Source: an uncultured Clostridia bacterium (GTDB lineage Bacteria > Bacillota > Clostridia > UMGS1810). From it: a stretch of DNA of 64,000 nt. Shown here piece by piece: positions 63,109-64,000 of this stretch; the stretch's first letter is position 1, and each line of letters begins with the position of its first letter. The notes beneath the pieces were generated by a model that saw nothing but the letters and a program-made list of their open reading frames with translations, had not been told where the DNA came from and searched no databases. The stretch covers positions 1 through 64,000 of the forward strand of contig CAKSTL010000003.1 of the NCBI GenBank assembly GCA_934500875.1. Reading direction: 5' to 3'. Position numbers and translations under genes: made by a program.

Positions 63109-63142
63109 AAAGGCTTGCTTTAGCTAAGGCAAGCCTTTTTTG
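63109..63142 (+). terminator. Intrinsic terminator of rpoBC
   Basis: AAGGCTTGC / GCAAGCCTT stem with an AT-rich loop followed by TTTTTT, about 13 bp after the rpoC stop. Confidence 0.9.
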
Positions 63143-63234
63143 TCTGTTTAAACCCCACAGGGTTTAGCTCTCTGATGCTTATAATAAATTTTTATAAAAA
63201 ACAGGCTTTCTTTTTTAAGAAAGCCTGCAAAATT

Positions 63235-63819
63235 TTAATTTTCGTATGTTCTTATTATATTTCCTGCCACCTCACGGCGTGGAATACGCAAATCCATTGC
63301 CTGTTTTTCTATGTAATAATGTGCGTCCTTCTCTCCCATATTAAGCTTTTCCATAAGCAGCCATTTAGCACGGTTTACAACTCTTATATCCGCCATTTTT
63401 TCCTTAAGCGATTTTGTTTTTTCCTCCATTTTTTTAAGCTTTCTGCTGCACGCCGACACAAGCTTTACCGCACTGTAAAAATATTGCGCCGAAACGGGTT
63501 TTGCAAGTGTAAAAATGCCGCTGTCCTCAACCTTATAGGCAATTTGCGAAAACACATCATTTTTTACCATAAGCAAAATTCCCATATTTGTTTCGGACTT
63601 GTCAAGCGCAAGCATTATGCCGAAATCGTCCGGGAGCGGAGTATTTATTATAAAAATATCCGGCTCTGTTTCGGAAAGAATACGTTTTGCCTCGCCTGCG
63701 CTTTTTGCACGCATAACAGGCAAAAAATCGCTTGCCGGAAGAAGGTCTTCTATATATTTGTACGATTTGTCCGAGCTTGCCGCAACCAGTACCCTTAATT
63801 TTTCTTTTTCAGGTTTCAT
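63235..63819 (-). CDS. ANTAR-domain response regulator (glutamine-synthetase linked type)
   Basis: 194 aa. A receiver-like domain (LRVLVAASSDKSYKYIEDLL, PDIFIINTPLPDD) lacks the usual Asp-Asp pocket at its start. A coiled coil (CSRKLKKMEEKTKSLKEKMA) and a C-terminal ANTAR domain follow (VNRAKWLLMEKLNMGEKDAH, YYIEKQAMDLRIPRREVAGN). ANTAR proteins bind paired hairpins in RNA and cause antitermination. It is 16 bp after the probable glutamine synthetase gene, a frequent pairing in Clostridia. Confidence 0.88.
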   Translation of the reverse strand: MKPEKEKLRVLVAASSDKSYKYIEDLLPASDFLPVMRAKSAGEAKRILSETEPDIFIINTPLPDDFGIMLALDKSETNMGILLMVKNDVFSQIAYKVEDSGIFTLAKPVSAQYFYSAVKLVSACSRKLKKMEEKTKSLKEKMADIRVVNRAKWLLMEKLNMGEKDAHYYIEKQAMDLRIPRREVAGNIIRTYEN

Positions 63820-63835
63820 ATTAGCCCCTTAAATT

Positions 63836-64000
63836 TTATTTAATATGCCATTTTGCGAACGAATCCGCAAAGCCTTCGGGCAGATATTTTGCAACAAATG
63901 CGCTGTTTTTGGCCTCCTGATATGCCTCCTCAAAGCTGAGCGGAAGCGTGCGGTAATTTTTAAGCGCCTCTTTGTCTGCGTTGTAAAGGTTTAAATTTGC
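63836..64000 (-). CDS. glnA: Probable glutamine synthetase, C-terminal end (partial)
   Basis: Open from the window edge to TAA at 63838-63836, 54 codons: ANLNLYNADKEALKNYRTLP, then LSFEEAYQEAKNSAFVAKYL, ending PEGFADSFAKWHIK. The NLY...LP-x-S-x-x-EA pattern with a final FVxxxLPEG fits the C-terminus of type I glutamine synthetases, and the ANTAR neighbour agrees. Catalytic regions lie outside the window, so the call is moderate. Confidence 0.6.
   Translation of the reverse strand, partial: ANLNLYNADKEALKNYRTLPLSFEEAYQEAKNSAFVAKYLPEGFADSFAKWHIK

Overview
The window looks like chromosome from a low-GC, anaerobic, spore-forming member of the Clostridia. Evidence: a cotJABC spore-coat operon, an electron-bifurcating type [FeFe]-hydrogenase operon with the maturase HydG elsewhere, RNase Y and mini-RNase III, a split transketolase, S-layer-homology (SLH) and BspA-type leucine-rich-repeat surface proteins, and an ANTAR regulator next to what looks like glutamine synthetase. 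No species can be named from the sequence.

Layout. 1-2.9 kb is an accessory patch: a BspA-like surface protein cut by the window edge, a 114-bp inverted repeat, a candidate type I toxin-like peptide with a consensus promoter, an IS3 OrfA remnant and a truncated plasmid-type RepA. 3-11.2 kb is a minus-strand housekeeping run (lysS, greA, recR, a pseudouridine synthase, a half-length LarC-like protein, a TPR membrane protein, asnS, comM). 11.5-16.6 kb is the HndABCD/HydABC-type hydrogenase operon with an inserted histidine-kinase-like ATPase gene. 16.7-22.3 kb is a self-contained PTS operon (HPr, enzyme I, EIIA, EIIB, EIIC, two class II aldolases). 22.3-25 kb holds a MITE-like element, an AraC regulator and the decayed remains of a two-component system. 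25-31 kb holds a secreted protein and a three-gene sugar operon (arabinose/fucose isomerase-like, GDSL esterase, large glycoside hydrolase).

Two systems stand out. (1) At 31.1-36.4 kb a MuF-like polymorphic toxin with a TNT-like C-terminal domain is followed, 10 bp downstream, by a 101-aa putative immunity gene. Beyond it lies an array of four further 101-aa paralogues, two 160-aa secreted proteins, two identically deleted ghosts of the 160-aa gene and one HEAT-repeat protein. The array is punctuated by five copies of a hairpin repeat and looks like a recombining immunity locus. (2) At 38.8-43.5 kb the spore-coat gene cotJC is split by a 4,746-bp element flanked by an 11-bp direct repeat and carrying a short serine recombinase. 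Removing the element restores an uninterrupted 198-codon cotJC. The inferred circle junction is a near-perfect palindrome with a CC/GG centre, as expected for a serine-recombinase site. This has the architecture of a skin-like intervening element; the cargo is a DUF2325 protein, a decayed surface-protein gene, a second MITE copy and a BspA/SLH surface protein.

44.7-64 kb is again core genome: rny, two M16 peptidase homologues, lgt, cysE, cysS, mrnC, a YitT-type membrane protein, split transketolase, rpoB-rpoC with a consensus promoter, then on the minus strand an ANTAR response regulator behind the C-terminal end of a probable glutamine synthetase. Function links within the window include the hydrogenase structural operon with hydG and its TM1266-type partner, and the cotJ operon with the recombinase element. 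All assignments come from reading the sequence; no database search was run.
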